Notes: a model not told the origin generated them from the sequence alone. Shown: positions 46,381 through 59,533, counted from the first letter of the stretch. The stretch is 64,000 nucleotides of DNA from Hyaloscypha bicolor E (GCF_002865645.1 NW_020194512.1:2645183-2709182), one strand, 5' to 3'. Program-made: numbers and translations.

Positions 46381-49010
46381 TTATGAAGGTTTTCTCATTG
46401 TGACATTCGTCCACAAATCCGGCTTCTGCCAAAGACGAAAGCATAATCCATCTCTGTCCCAATCCAGATTATCATCGACAAGCTTAAAATCAAACAGAAA
46501 AACCATCTTTGCAACCAAGATCCTGAGTTCCATCCAGGCCATGCTAATCTCAGTTTAGTTCATTTCATTCTTGTGAAGACTAAAGATAGGGTGAGTTTAC
46601 TTTTGTCCTATACGGTTTTTTGCACCAAGAAGAAAAGGTTGACTGGCACCGAGATTATCTGTGCACTGTGGATCAAGCCACCTTTCTGGATGGAAAGTAT
46701 CTGGGTCTTTGAAGTATGTCGGACTATGTGTAACGCACCACAGGTGAACGCCAACAATTGTCTGCCAAATCGTTATTTATTTTAAGACGCAGCTAAAATG
46801 AAGCATACCCCTTCAGGCACAAAGACCCCAGCCACCATCGCCCCACCCTTTGGAGTTATTCTCGGCATTGCGATCGGTACTAGTGGATAAATCCTAAAAG
46901 TCTCCTGGATAATCGTAGTCAAATACGGAAACGTAGCACTATGACTCGTGATCTCATCCGTAGTCTTAAACCTGCTTCTCACTTCATTCTTCAACTTCTC
47001 ATATACAGTCGGTCCGATCCAAAAGCGACAAAACGGTCGCCCTTTTATATCCATAATAACTTTTTAACCACAACCCGGAGTATTGCAAAAAGCAAGGAAC
47101 AGTGATTTGCATAAATGGTTGTCTGATTAAAAGAAGCTCTGAAGGGAGCCTCTGGATCTAGCTAAATAAAAGGGGCTGCTGAGTAAGCGAAGCTAAGCTC
47201 CCTAGTACCCGTATCCATACGACACCGAGTAATTAATACTAAGTAATGCAATTATAGAGAAGAACCAATCGAATAAAACCTATTAATCAGATTTTTAATG
47301 CGATTTGTGGTTAATTAGTAATCGAGTTTTGAAGTACACGGACGTTTCTTACTTTTTTGATTTCTGACCATACAAAACGCCAAAATATTTCACGAAAGTC
47401 GCGTATACCTAAGTAAATAATAAATTATACTTAGACTTATAAGGTCTTATAAGGCTCCTTAAGCTTCTATAAGCTTAGTATATCTAATAAGAGCTTAAAT
47501 TTTAAGAGTTACTACTAAAGAGAATATAAAGTATAAAAAGTTTATGATTTTAATCACGTGCAGCCTCGTATATTATACGGATGTAATTCTTTACTCTCAC
47601 AAAACGCCAAAATTTCTATGCGAGCTCATATAAAAATGGTCACGTGCTTTGTAACTTCTGTAATATTAAAGGTATTAAAAATCGGAGACCAAGCAAATAA
47701 TTACTATAAGATATACGATAGTTCCGATTAATATGATTTATATTAATTAGTATTTTGGTAGACTTTTTTTTTTGTCGCTTTTGGATCGGATCGACTATAC
47801 CTCAGGAGTCCTGCAAAGATAATATGTTAATATACAAAGAAGTATTGCAGTAATCTTACTTCCCGTTATAATAAGAGTTTGAGTATAGCCAGCCAGATTC
47901 CATTCTGTTAACCCGAGCTCTTCTATCTGCTCAAGGAAATAAGAACAGAAATCTCGATGCTCTAACTCTCCTTTCTCTATCCGGGCTAAAAGTTTGGCTT
48001 TGGATTATTTCATGCAGTTGGTTGCCGCTTCGGTCATCTTAGGGGGGAGAAAAAGGTGCATGTTTTTCCAGATCCATGGGGAGAGGCGGTGGATTATAGC
48101 GTTATAGGCACTTAACTTGACTATTTGGAGGAGGGTGGTAATCCAGGAATTAGTCTTTCTGTTCTTGACAAAGCCAAAGGATTCGCTAAAGGCAAGTTCT
48201 CCGAGCACTATTCGCATATTAGATAGAGATAAGAGGTAATGGACGGAAGATTACCATAGGAGGTGACCCAATTATAATATTCTTTTAAGTTGATAGGTCC
48301 CTTACGAGTTGCTTCATGAGTTGATGCATTTATCAAGTGTATTAAATACTCACTAACATCTTTCTATCTTGTTCGTGCTCGTCAGGGTTTGAGATATTTG
48401 CAATTTGTTTTGCTCGAAGTCTAGAGAATGATTACTTTAGCATGTTCTTGGCAGTAAAAAGATAAGAAATATACTTGTTATCAATTACATAGAACGTGGG
48501 GTCCTTTACGAAGACTTCTCCAGGTTTGTGTGAAGTATAAATGTCTTTCCAGGCCGCTGCAAAAAAGAAAGAAAGCTCATTCGGAGCCCAACGAACCACA
48601 TCCCCTACACAACTTCAGCTCACTTACAGCTGGGGCTTGACTTTGGAAACAGACCATATTTCTCATGCAGAGCTTTCATAGCCTTTACCGAGGTCCCAGT
48701 GACAACTGTTCTTGCGTAGAAGATCTGTGATAGGTCCTTGTCAGACGAAGGGGGAATAAGCCACGATTTTGACTTGCGTTTGAAATGGCAGCAAACTTTA
48801 GACCAGGGAACTTTGCAAGCGGGTGGAAGTATATATTGTATATGGCATATCCAAAAACGTAGAATACAATATATAATATAGGTTAGCCTAAGTAAATAAA
48901 TAGGAGACGCGCTCTTACAGAACTGGTTATTATCACCGCCGCCTTTGACCAACTCCATGACTCCAAGATCATACCAAAATTGCCTCTTGAAAATATGACA
49001 AAACCCATCA
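46381..49010 (-). pseudogene. Cytochrome P450 pseudogene, split by a transposon
   Basis: Fragments appear in the proper order on the minus strand: an N-terminal anchor region with IYNIYFHPLAKFPGLKFAAI (about 48850-48770), AWKDIYTSHKPGEVFVKDPT (about 48560-48500), IVLGELAFSESFGFVKNRKT (48217-48150), the I-helix part ITGSKITAILLCILTYYL (about 47870), then after the insertion YEKLKNEVRSRF, the ExxR motif QETFRIYPLV (about 46900), FKDPDTFHPERWLDP and the heme loop FLLGAKNRIGQ (46640-46605). The C-terminus is AWMELRILVAKM to NVTMRKPS. The invariant heme-binding Cys is Arg and the preceding Arg is Lys. Frames break in the N-terminal part. Best resemblance is to the CYP65-like (isotrichodermin hydroxylase) group, from memory. 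Confidence 0.85.
47006..47797. mobile_element. 792-bp non-autonomous relative of the 3.2-kb transposon
   Basis: The left end is CAGTCGGTCCGATCCAAAAG and the complement of the right end is TAGTCGATCCGATCCAAAAG, an inverted repeat of about 30 bp with two early differences. TA flanks both sides (47004-47005 and 47798-47799). Removing the element and one TA restores the P450 text PEV-YEKL exactly in frame. The next 300 bp match the left part of the 3.2-kb element in order (AAAACGGTCGC, CCATAATAACTTTT, TACTAAGTAATGC, CCTATTAATCAGATTTTT, GTTTTGA-ACACGGAC). No transposase text remains, so it is an internal-deletion derivative. Confidence 0.85.
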
Positions 49011-49588
49011 TATAGTTTTGTGTAGCAAAACGACGAGGAATTTGAGAACTGAAGCTGTACGATAACACTTTATGTAATTCAGTGGGCTACCAAGGATATA
49101 CAAAGAACAGATTTCTAACTTTGGCTAATTTGATTTACTAATTCGGTGTCGTTAATATTTAGGTGTTGCGTATTAGTGCCTTTAAGTACAAGATAGTGGA
49201 TCTTAGTACGGATAACTTCGCTCTTATATGAGCTATTACGATATTAGAGCTTTCGCAATAGTTGTTACACAGCTTTACTTTAGCAGCCTCACGACAAGTT
49301 CGTTCCGCGTTTCGGGGCCTGAAAGAATGAAGGACATTATTTATTACTACCTTTATGTCTACGCCACATATCTAAACCTCCTGTAAATGCAACACCAAGT
49401 GAACTACCTCCCACCCTTACGCCAACCAGAGTCCAATCCATGCCACCCCAAATTCTAAACTCCCATACCAGCCGGTCATGGCGCCATGGCCAACAAGTCT
49501 ATCACGCTGCGCAAACCGCTGCGGCTCGTCTGTCACAGGCGCGTGGCTCCGTCGCCATGTCGAAGCGAAGACGTTTACGAATATCCCC
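49011..49588. other. Intergenic region, nothing recognised
   Basis: Upstream of the P450 relic and 3' flank of the drug transporter gene. AT-rich in the first half. No gene identified. Confidence 0.35.
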
Positions 49589-51555
49589 TCAAGGAGTACT
49601 AACATAACTCCTCGCCCTCTCTAACTCCACCTCACTCGCCTCCCCGCTACTCTCCCCACCCGCCTCCATCTTCTCCTCCTTATCATCCCCGCTGTACGCA
49701 AAGCGGGACCTCCTCCTAATCCTGGCCCCATAAAAGTAAAACACATACGGGATCGCACAGCACGCGAGACTAATGAATGCCAACAAAGAACTCGCCCACT
49801 GATATCCCAGTCTGTGATACATCTGCACTGTGAAAAGCACGACAGCAGCGCCCCAGAATGATCGTAGAAAAGTTTTGGCGGCGAGAGCGGAAGCAGCTTG
49901 GTGCTGGTAGGAATCGACTAGATAGTTGTTCGCGGAGTTGTAGAGGAAGATGAATCCGAATCCTACCGGGAAGCCGCCGATAGCGGGCCCTACCCATATT
50001 AGGTGTGGATACGAGGTCCAGGCGAAGATGAAGAGGCCGATGGGGATGAACCAGCAGGAGACCATCATGGGGATGAGTCTGACTTCTGCGGGTGGAGAGC
50101 CGTTGTGCTTGTTTGAGAGTTTCATGTAGTGCTTGTTGACTAGAGGGGCGCATGCAGCTGAGCAGAGGACCCCGAGAGCGATGGGGATGAACATTAGGCC
50201 GGTGATGCCAGGGGTGTAGCCTTTTCCTTCTTGGTAGACTATTGGGTAGGCCACAAAAAACATATATAATAGGCCATAAAGAACGGACATGTAAACCGAT
50301 ACCAAAAAAACGATCAGCTCTCCGAAAAGCAGCTGGAAAGGTCTGATTAGGAAGATTCGGAGGCGTTCGCTGAATGGCCGAAGGTCGAGGTCTTGTTCCG
50401 TGACGTGGTCGGTTTCTCCGGTTGAGGCACGGAGTTTGTTCGCTCGAGCTGCAAGGATCGTAGGTGCGTAGGTCTCGGGAACAGTGAAGGTTATTAGCAT
50501 CCAGACCACCGCGGCCAGAATTAATTGAATCCAGTATAGCCACCTCCAGCCTGCTGCATCGAAGAGGAACCCGCCGATGAGAGGACCGACTGCTGGGCCA
50601 ATGAAAGGTGCTGCTGAGAAGGCCGCCATGGGAACGCCACGTTCTTCTGTCCTCCAAAGATCTGCCAAAGTACCTCCGACAAGTGTCATAGGCGCCGAGA
50701 AAGCAATCCCGTCAATGAAACGGCAGACTACCAGGGTCTGTATGTTTTGGGCAACGGCGCAAGGGATAATAAAGATTACGGCGATCAACAGTGTCGTTCC
50801 ATAGATGATTCGTCTGCCCAAGATTTCTGACAAAGGGGCGAAGGCCATAGGACCTGGAACGTGTCAGCAAAAGACCACTTCATGAAATGATACTGCATAC
50901 CTATCCCGAATCCAACAACGAAGACCGTTATAGGAAGGAGAGAAATTTCTTCAGAAACGTGGAACTCTTTCTCCGGTCCGACAGTTCCAGCAGTGATAAC
51001 AGCCGAACAAAAGGCCACAACGAAGCAGGTTACTGCAACCACCATTGTACTGGGATCGAGTTAGTATAGATCTCTTCTTGATATTACGAGAGAGCTAAGA
51101 AGCCAAGGAGCTAAGCCCCAAGAATCTAAGTCCCCGAACAACAAACAGCAAATCAATATGGAGGAGCCTTACCAGTACCACTTGTATAGTTTTGACCAAT
51201 TTTTGGGATTCCCAGGATCATTTGGAACGAATGTGACGAGCTTGTATCGGTGTTGTCCATCTGGCTCGAACGGGCCTTCCATCTCTCCTTCGGGCTTTTC
51301 CGATGTGTACTCTTCCAGATTGACGCCATCACTGAAAGTTCTGTAGGGAAGATTTATATCGAGATCTGGATCCCTCGACTCTTTGTGGGAAACATTTGTG
51401 CTCGTTCTGTGTATTCGAGAACCCCCAGTGTGCGTGCGATGGATTCTAGAGCCGTTGGTGTGCTTTCGAGTCAGTGTTGGGGAGGTTGGGCTATGTCCGG
51501 CGATGGACTGGAATATTCGGATTGGCGATTCTGATTGTTCTTCTGGATTCGACAT
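49589..51555 (-). CDS. MFS drug/polyamine transporter (DHA1 family)
   Basis: Three exons (51555-51173, 51049-50901 and 50853-49589) join in frame to 598 residues. The cytosolic N-terminus of about 125 residues is Ser/Thr/His-rich with a repeated GSRIHRT motif, then [20 protein letters not shown], the DHA1 entry motif before helix 1. Helix features: [14 protein letters not shown] (motif A), then [20 protein letters not shown] and [20 protein letters not shown] (motif C, drug antiporters), twelve helices in all. The C-tail is acidic ([20 protein letters not shown]). Close relatives export drugs, fungal toxins or polyamines by proton antiport across the plasma membrane. The substrate cannot be told from sequence. 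The divergent neighbour is a GFA-domain protein; no shared function is evident. Confidence 0.9.
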
Positions 51556-52682
51556 GATGTATAGTTTTCAAGTTGAGCATGCAGAAGCCGAGAAATAACT
51601 GTAGAGCTACAAGTGAAGACTCAAGAACTGATATGAAGAAGCTGTACAATGAAACTGTATAAATGGGCCTGGGTCCAATATATATTAATGACCGGCACGC
51701 CTCCCGGACCCTGCACAGATCTCGATAGTTAATATCAAAAGCCTCATAGCACATGAGCTGCATGCCAAGCCATAAACCCACAAAAAAACTGTTTTCAGAT
51801 ACTTTGAGGCGTTTGGATTGGACGGGGATATCTCGCTGTTCGGAAAATCAAGGAACAGAACGAAGATGAGAATTGAGAACATATGATTTTGGTTCAAACT
51901 TCCGCTTCACACGGCACGTACATTGGTAACGGATGCGGCTGCATTTGAGTTGGCCAGTGAAGGGAGGTGGCTGATCCCGAAAGTGTTGGAGCATTGGCAT
52001 GACTCGGCGGCCTGCATGAAGTGTAATCAAGAAACAGGAAGAGATGTACGGTACTCCGGTATAACCCCAGCCACACACGTGTGGGCAGCTATTCCCGGGG
52101 AGAGGTATGCCAGGGCCATGGGTATGTATGAGAATCGCAGAAAAAGAAAGACGGAAACTGTCCGCCGTCGAGCAGCCACGACGTCATTGATGCGTTCGTT
52201 GGCTGTGGTAGAAATCTGACAGATGAAAGCGTTTCCGGCCGAGAGGTACGGTAGTGGAATATCCCGTACAAGGAAAATTCGAATCGCCGTATCCTTGGGT
52301 TTGTGGGTCTGTTGAAAGAGAGATAAAACAAAAAGAGGTTGAGGAGAGGCTGCCGAGGAAGCTGTCGAAGATAACTTTAACGGGGCTGGTCCGGTTTCGG
52401 CGCTCCCGCACGTGACGCGGGTCAAGAGGTCGGCCGGCCGATTTGACGTTTCGTGCATATCCATTGAACAACCAGAACAACTTCAGACAAGCAATGCTCC
52501 TTCAGTGAGCTTTATGCCCGGAATTACATACCGGGGGCAAATTGTCTGCACGTCGAATGCTGGTCTTCCAAGGTAGGATGTGGTCAAGCTAGGAATTGCA
52601 AGCTCCTCCCGAAGGCTCATTACCCTCAACAACCAGCATTGTCCCAAGGTAATTGAGTACTTTACACGACTTGAAGACCAAG
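51556..52682. other. Divergent intergenic region between the transporter and GFA genes
   Basis: 1.1 kb with both promoters. Short frames only. No repeat or RNA gene recognised. Confidence 0.4.
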
Positions 52683-53917
52683 ATGACCACCAGCGTAACA
52701 TCAACCTGCGGATGCGGGTCCTTCAATCTCAAAGTCGACTTCCCCAACGACTCAGTTCCACTCGATTGTGGCCTGTGCCTTTGCGATAGCTCCCGACGAC
52801 TCACAGGCTCCTGTGGGGTTTCATATATCATTGTACCCTCGAACCAACCAATTGACATCACAAAATTCAAGTTGACAAGCTACGAGACGACTGATCGATC
52901 GGCGCATTATTTTTGTCCAACCTGCGGGGCACATGTCCTGGTCAAAGTTTCTCACAATCAATCTTGGCACCTTGCCACTGGTCCTTTGGATCGAACTGAA
53001 GGCATCGTGAATTGGATTGGGTCGAAGTGGGTCGATAATACGCTGGATGGGGGAGTAAGCATTTGGCTTAAGGAAATCGTTGGACCGGATGGGAAGAAGA
53101 AGCCAATGCAGAGATGGCTCCGACAAGAATGGAACGGTGGGGCATTGGTCCCTGACCATATTCCACTGAACACCCTGCCAGAGGAGAAGAAGTTTCTTAC
53201 AAATCCGAAGAACCTGGAGGCACAATGCCACTGTGGAGGTGTCAAGTTCTACATCACTCGCCCGAACGAAGAGTCAAAGGAGGCCAAGTCGCCATTCCCG
53301 GATTTGATGGTACCTTACCATTCTCATTCGCCAGAAAATCCGAACGAGGAGACCTGGTGGCTGCGAGGCAATGATACGAAGTACCTGGCCGGAACTTGTA
53401 CGTGCAGGTCTTGTCGTGCCACTTCTGGATTCGAGATTCAGCCTTGTAGGTGCTGGGGGGGGGAATCCCTTCCCTTTTCTGACTGTCGCCATGACCTTCT
53501 CCCGAGACAATGTCCTCTGTTCTCCCAGAACATTCTGTATCGATAAATTGCTGACTCCCCCGTTACCTAGGGGCATTTATTCCTAAATGCAATGTTTTCC
53601 AGAAGGATGGATCGCCAATAGATTTTAACCTCGGAACAATGAAAAGCCATGAGAGCTCGAAAGATATCTGGAGGGAGTTCTGCCACGTCTGTGGAGCGAC
53701 CATTTTCTGGCACTGCAACGAGAGACCCGAACTGCTTGATGTCAGTGTTGGATTGCTGGATCCTAAAGAGGGTGCCAGAGTGGAAAGCTGGTTGGATTGG
53801 TGGACTGGACGATGCAGTTTTTCAGAAGACGCAGTTTCCACGAGCCTTGTTGCGGCACTTGAACAGGGATTGAAGCAATGGGGTGAAGAGAGGGCAGCTG
53901 AAGGCGAAATACTGTGA
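52683..53917 (+). CDS. Protein with two GFA (CENP-V/GFA) domains
   Basis: Two exons (52683-53445 and 53571-53917) join in frame to 369 residues. I chose the ATG at 52683 (MTTSVTSTCGCGSFNL) over 52653 because it directly precedes the domain. The first GFA domain has CGCGSFNLKV, CGLCLCDSSRRLTG and YFCPTCGAHV. The second starts QCHCGGVKFYITRP, continues with CTCRSCRATSGFEIQPWAFI across the intron, and ends with EFCHVCGATIFWHC. The CxC, CxxC and CxxC zinc-binding sets are kept in both. The fold was named for glutathione-dependent formaldehyde activation, but most fungal members have no proven activity. Duplicated GFA proteins are widespread in ascomycetes. Confidence 0.87.
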
Positions 53918-54635
53918 TTCTCCTGGCTCCAGAAGATGATTCAATAATGATCTGCTCTGGACGTCCATGGACTGGATGGTTTTGGCCGAGCGACTTCCAA
54001 ATACTCCGGAGGAGACCCTTCCCTGTATGGGTCCCTCCGAATATCCTGTAGAGCAGGTTCTGAAAAGGATAAACAGTAAATCCATCAGCTTTTGAATAGA
54101 TAAACTCATTGTCCATGCTCGACGTTGTTATGCTTTGAGACCCACTTATTCCTGCCCCGACAGCCAATCATCGTGTCTTCACAACAAAATGCTTAAAACG
54201 GCCCCTCCAAAAATATTCTCAAAGGGTAGCGCGTCTTCTTCCACCCCAGAACACATACCCTCTCGAGCCTCCGCGACATAACCATTGCCTTCCTGTTCTC
54301 CGTGCTCCTACGGCCACTTCTGCTATTTGGCGATGAGGACATTGTGACCGGAGGGGGCAAGGCTACAAAATATCGAGGTTTACAGTTGGTACACCGCGCC
54401 AAAGACGAGGTAAATTCTCCGCTGATTCACTTCTTACCATGGTTTCTATGGAGCATGCCCTTCTTCTGCCGAGCAAAATTGTTTCTCGATCGCTAACAAT
54501 CTTTTGTGATTGAAGACACAGCGCCCATCTACATCCCACGCGCAAACCCGACTCCCTTGCTGGACAGATCTTGTTCATTGCTACACGCGCAAACCCCCTC
54601 GAACACGTCCTTGAAGAACATTTGCAGCCGGAAAG
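53918..54635. other. Intergenic region upstream of the karyopherin gene
   Basis: 3' flank of the GFA gene and promoter/leader of the karyopherin gene. The short frames here have no family likeness. Confidence 0.4.
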
Positions 54636-57600
54636 ATGTCAGTCCTTGCGCCCGAGGTGCATAATGAGCTCGCACAGTTGTTGGATGCCCTGCAGTCATC
54701 CGACAATAGCGTGCGATCCCAGGCTGAGGAACATCTTGCGAACAACTGGACAACGAACAAGCCTAATATGCTGCTGATGGGACTGGTTGAACAGATTCAA
54801 GGATCCAATGACCCGACGGTAACACACATTAAAACCACCATCTCATAGCTCTCACTGATACTCCTCACTATTCCAGACCCGCTCCTTTGCTGCAGTCATT
54901 TTCCGCCGAATAGCTTCCAAGGCTCGCAAGCTACCCAACGGAGAGACGGTCGAGTTATTCCTCTCTCTGCCACAAGAGGAGGGCTACATCATCAGGTCTA
55001 AACTGCTGGAAGCATTAGGCGCAGAAGGCACGAATGCTGTGCGAAATAAGATCGGTGATGCCGTTGCAGAGATCGCCCGAGAGTATTCTGACGGCAGTAC
55101 GTCTTCCTACTTCGATCAATACCCGCCTCTTTCTCCCCCACAGTTCGCAAACTGACATCGAGTAGAAGCACAATGGCCCGAGATTTTGGGCATTCTTTTC
55201 ACACTCAGCATATCAAAGGAAGTTGGACAGCGTGAGATTGCCTACAGGATATTTTCAACAACCCCAGGAATCATCGAGAAGCAGCATGAGGATACAGTTC
55301 TTTCAGCTTTCACAAAGGGGTTTAAGGATGATGATGTATCGGTAGGTCCTCTCCAATCCTTTCAGTATTAGAAGCAATGGCTGACGCGAACAAGGTCCGC
55401 CTGGCAGCCATGGAGGCCTTTGCCTCGTTCTTCCGAAGCATTAACAAGAAATCCCAACAAAAATACTACGCTCTCATTCCTGAAGTACTCAATATCCTAC
55501 CACCAATTAAGGAGAAGCAGGAATCGGAAGAGCTTACGAGAGCTTTGGTTTCGCTGATTGACCTCGCTGAAGTTGCACCAAAGATGTTCCGACCTTTATT
55601 TCACAACTTGGTAGCGTTTAGCATATCTGTGATCCAGGATAAGGAGCTCACCGATCAAGCAAGGCAAAATGCGCTCGAACTCATGGCCACCTTTGCAGAC
55701 TACGCGCCAGCAATGGTCAAGAAAGATCCGACCTACACCACCGATATGATCACACAATGTTTGAGTTTGATGACAGACATTGGAGTTGATGACGACAATG
55801 CTGCTGAATGGAATGCCTCAGACGATATGGATCCGGATGAGAGCGATCTGAACCACGTTGCAGGCGAGCAATGTATGGATCGATTGGCAAACAAACTCGG
55901 TGGTGCAACTATCCTGGCACCTACGTTCAGCTGGCTTCCGAGAATGATGAACTCGGATGCTTGGAGGGATCGACACGCTGCACTTATGGCCATCTCAGCA
56001 ATTTCAGAAGGTTGCAGAGACCTGATGGTTGGCGAACTGAACCAGGTCTTAGAACTCGTTGTTCCCGCACTCCGAGATCCACACCCTCGGGTCCGATGGG
56101 CGGGTTGTAATGCCCTTGGACAGATGAGCACTGATTTTGCTGTGACCATGCAAGAGAAATATCACACAGTTGTGGTTCCTGCCATCATTCCTGTTCTCGA
56201 CTCTCCCGAACCTAGAGTTCAGGCTCATGCAGCCGCAGCGCTGGTGAACTTTTGCGAGGAAGCTGAGAAGACCATTTTAGAACCATATCTTGACGACCTA
56301 CTGACGCACCTCTTCCAACTCCTGCAAAGTCCGAAGCGCTATGTTCAAGAGCAGGCCCTTTCAACGATCGCGACAATCGCAGATTCAGCTGAAGCAGCTT
56401 TTGCGAAATATTACGACACGCTGATGCCGTTGCTCTTCCAAGTCTTGCAACAAGAAAACACCAAAGAGCTTCGTCTCCTCAGAGCAAAGGCGATGGAATG
56501 CGCAACCCTCATTGCATTGGCTGTCGGAAAGGAGAGGCTGGGCAATGATGCCATGAGTCTGGTTCAACTTCTGGCTACTATTCAGCAAGGAATCACAGAT
56601 CCGGACGATCCTCAAGCACAGTATCTCATGCACTGCTGGGGACGCATGTGCAGAGTTCTTGGTCAGGATTTCCTACCGTTCTTGCCGAGCGTCATGCCAC
56701 CTCTTATGGAGCTGGCCAGTGCAAAAGCTGATATCCAATTACTTGATGATGAGGAGCAGGTCGAGCAAGTTCAGCAAGATGAAGGCTGGGAGCTCGTACC
56801 TCTAAGAGGCAAAGTCATCGGTATCAAGACAAGTACCCTTGATGATAAGCATATGGCCATCGAGCTTTTGGTTGTCTATGCGCAAGTTCTGGAAGGCTCA
56901 TTCGCACCTTATGTCCTCGAGGTCATGGAGAAGATTACTTTGCCCGGGTTGGCTTTCTTTTTCCATGATCCCGTCCGAGTTGTTTCAGCGAAGTGTGTAC
57001 CGCAACTCCTGAATTCATACAAGAAGGCTTTCGGGAACCCATCCAATGAATTGCAGACCCTGTGGAGAGGCACAGTTGAGAAGCTCTTGGAGGTTCTCAG
57101 TGCGGAACCAGCAGTCGACACCCTGGCCGAGATGTATCAATGCTTTTACGAATCTGTTGAGGTCATGGGCAAGAACTGCCTCACTCAACAAAACATGGAG
57201 ACGTTCATCGATTCCGCACATTCAGCTTTGGAGGATTACAAGGACCGGGTGGCGGTCCGTGCCGAAGAGAGAGAAGGCGATGCGGTGGAAGAAGGCGAAG
57301 AAGAGTCGGAGGATATGCTGTTCGCCATTGAGGATGACCAGACGCTTCTTTCGGACATGAACAAGGCATTCCATTGTATCTTCAAAAACCATGGAGTCAC
57401 TTTCCTACCAGCATGGGAACGTCTCCACAGCACTTACGAACAATTCCTTAAGAGCCAAGATGGCACCCAGCGACAGTGGGGTCTATGCATCATGGACGAT
57501 GTTTTGGAGTTCTGCGGCGAGGAGAGCTGGAAGTACAAGGACTACATTGTTGAACCACTCATCGCCGGCTGCAGAGATACGGCACCAGCTAATCGACAAG

Positions 57601-58153
57601 CTGCTGCGTATGGTATCGGGGTGGCGGCTCACAAGGGTGGCCCCCAATGGTCTGCCTTCTTCGGCCCAGCAATCGAATTGCTCTTCCAGGTCACTCGGTT
57701 GCCCAACGCCCGAGGGGATGATGATGTCTATGCGACAGAAAATGCGTGTGCTGCGATTGCCAAGGTGTTGCACTACAATGCTGCGAGCGTCCCCAACCAG
57801 GAAGAGGTGATTCGTCAGTGGATCGACATTCTCCCGGTTGTGAATGATGAAGAAGCTGCACCATATGCTTATGCATACCTTGCTCAATTGATCGACCAGT
57901 AAGTCTAGAATCGTTTTTGGGAGAATGTAGAGCTGACGAATCCAGACGAAACCCTCTTGTCATCGGCCAAGCTGGGAAGGTGTTCGTCTTTATTGCCCAA
58001 GCTTTGGAAGCGGAAACATTGCAAGGCCAAACCGCTCAACGAATCGTCGAGGCGGGCAAGGTTCTTTTGCAGGTGGCTGGACTCGACCCCCAAACCGTGC
58101 TTGCATCTCTGCCGATCGAAACTCAACAGACGGTAAGGGCAATGTTTGGCTGA
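54636..58153 (+). CDS. kap121: Importin subunit beta-3 (Kap121/Pse1)
   Basis: Five exons (54636-54818, 54877-55096, 55166-55341, 55395-57898 and 57946-58153) join in frame to 1096 residues, matching Kap121/RanBP5 at about 1090. HEAT repeats run through the whole protein. The importin N-terminal repeat is seen in QSSDNSVRSQAEEHLANNW and in TRSFAAVIFRRIASKARKL. Typical Kap121 text includes VRLAAMEAFASFFRSINKKS, DAWRDRHAALMAISAISEGC, HPRVRWAGCNALGQMSTDFA and SPEPRVQAHAAAALVNFCEE, the last four lying in HEAT repeats 8-10. The protein carries ribosomal proteins and other cargo into the nucleus and releases them on RanGTP binding. An acidic loop (EEGEEESEDML) lies near residue 815. Confidence 0.95.
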
Positions 58154-59533
58154 ACGAAACCATTTACGAATACTGGGCAACAAGCGGGATGGGACGTTCG
58201 GATATGGGACGGCAATGGATGGGACAAGATTGACGACTCATAGAATGATTTGATACCACACGCGCTACACCTCTTATTTTCCTTTGTTTTCTGGGGCCGG
58301 ATTTTAGCATAGCGAGATCTGATGGGAGAAGTAATGCACTCTTTGGCGGCACTTTTATGGCGGTGGTGGCTTGGCCGCGATGTGGGCCATCTCCTTCACA
58401 ATGGAATTCCCAGATAAATGTCTAGAGATTGGTGCCTATTTGGTTGATGTGATTCTGATAAGAAGTGAGTTATATATAACACCGGTATTGAAGCGCCGCC
58501 GCACAGGTTTTCAGCAGAATTGTTGGGGTGTGGATGTGGATCTTCCGAACGGGTCCTTTGTGCTTGACTCGGAACCCGTCCTTGGGACCGAAGTACCGGT
58601 ACGGGGCTTCGCTCCGCGGCTGGGAAATTGAACGCAAACATCTTCCCCTGGGGTGAAGTCAAAAGGGGGGCCAGATGCTCTTAACTAGGTGGCATTGTTG
58701 GAAGCTGTCCGAGAGGTTCGGAAACCAACTTGGTTGCGATTTATACCGGACGTACTGAATGCGATTGGTACCTTGATGCTATTCTGCAGAATCCGATTCT
58801 TCCGCACTGTCCTGTTTCAGGCGGGAGTGGAGTGGAGTGGAGGCATCGTTTTGCGTGGAGACCCCACTAGCTCCATGATCAGCGCAAGTCCGGCGACCAC
58901 TTCCATTCCATGAAGTATCAAGCAAACAGTTTGCCCAAACCACAAGCTTACCTCCCCGGACGCAGGTATTTCCATCAATTTAACCCGGCAGATCAAGCTC
59001 ACGGCCTGTCTCACCGACTCGAGCTGCTGTACGACGTCGAAACAGATTGACCTATCCCGAGCTTCACCCGCGTCACACAAGCCATCGTCAAAAGAAACCT
59101 GGATTGCCGCTTCAACCGTTGGAGAACCCACGCAAGAAAATCGAACTTCCTGCCTCACTGGGAGCCTCATCCACGAAGTGTCCAGATCCATCTCTCAAGC
59201 CTGCAGCTCGTAGTTAGCTTGGAGGGGTAGCTCGCGCGCAAACACGGCTGACCACAGTCTCCAAACAGCGTGATAGTGGCATCCCCACAAACCGCACCCT
59301 CGCACAATTGCCTCTGTCGAGAAACGCTACACAAATCCAATCTTACCTACTCCGATCCCAACTTACCGCCCAAGGCAGAGAAACACGACCGGGAATCGAA
59401 GCTTGTGTTGACATCCCATCCATGATACACGCCGCTCGCACTCGAGGCACTTTTCCAACACGCCCATGAGTCCAACACGACGAAAGCCGCACACCGACGA
59501 TAGAGGACGCGCCGCAGGGTAGATGTTGGCGCC
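58154..59533. promoter_or_regulatory. Promoter and long leader of white collar-1
   Basis: 1.4 kb without a supported gene. Frames of 60-120 codons on the minus strand between 58817 and 59715 have shadow character. A long 5' leader is usual for wc-1 genes. I cannot mark single binding sites with confidence. Confidence 0.4.
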
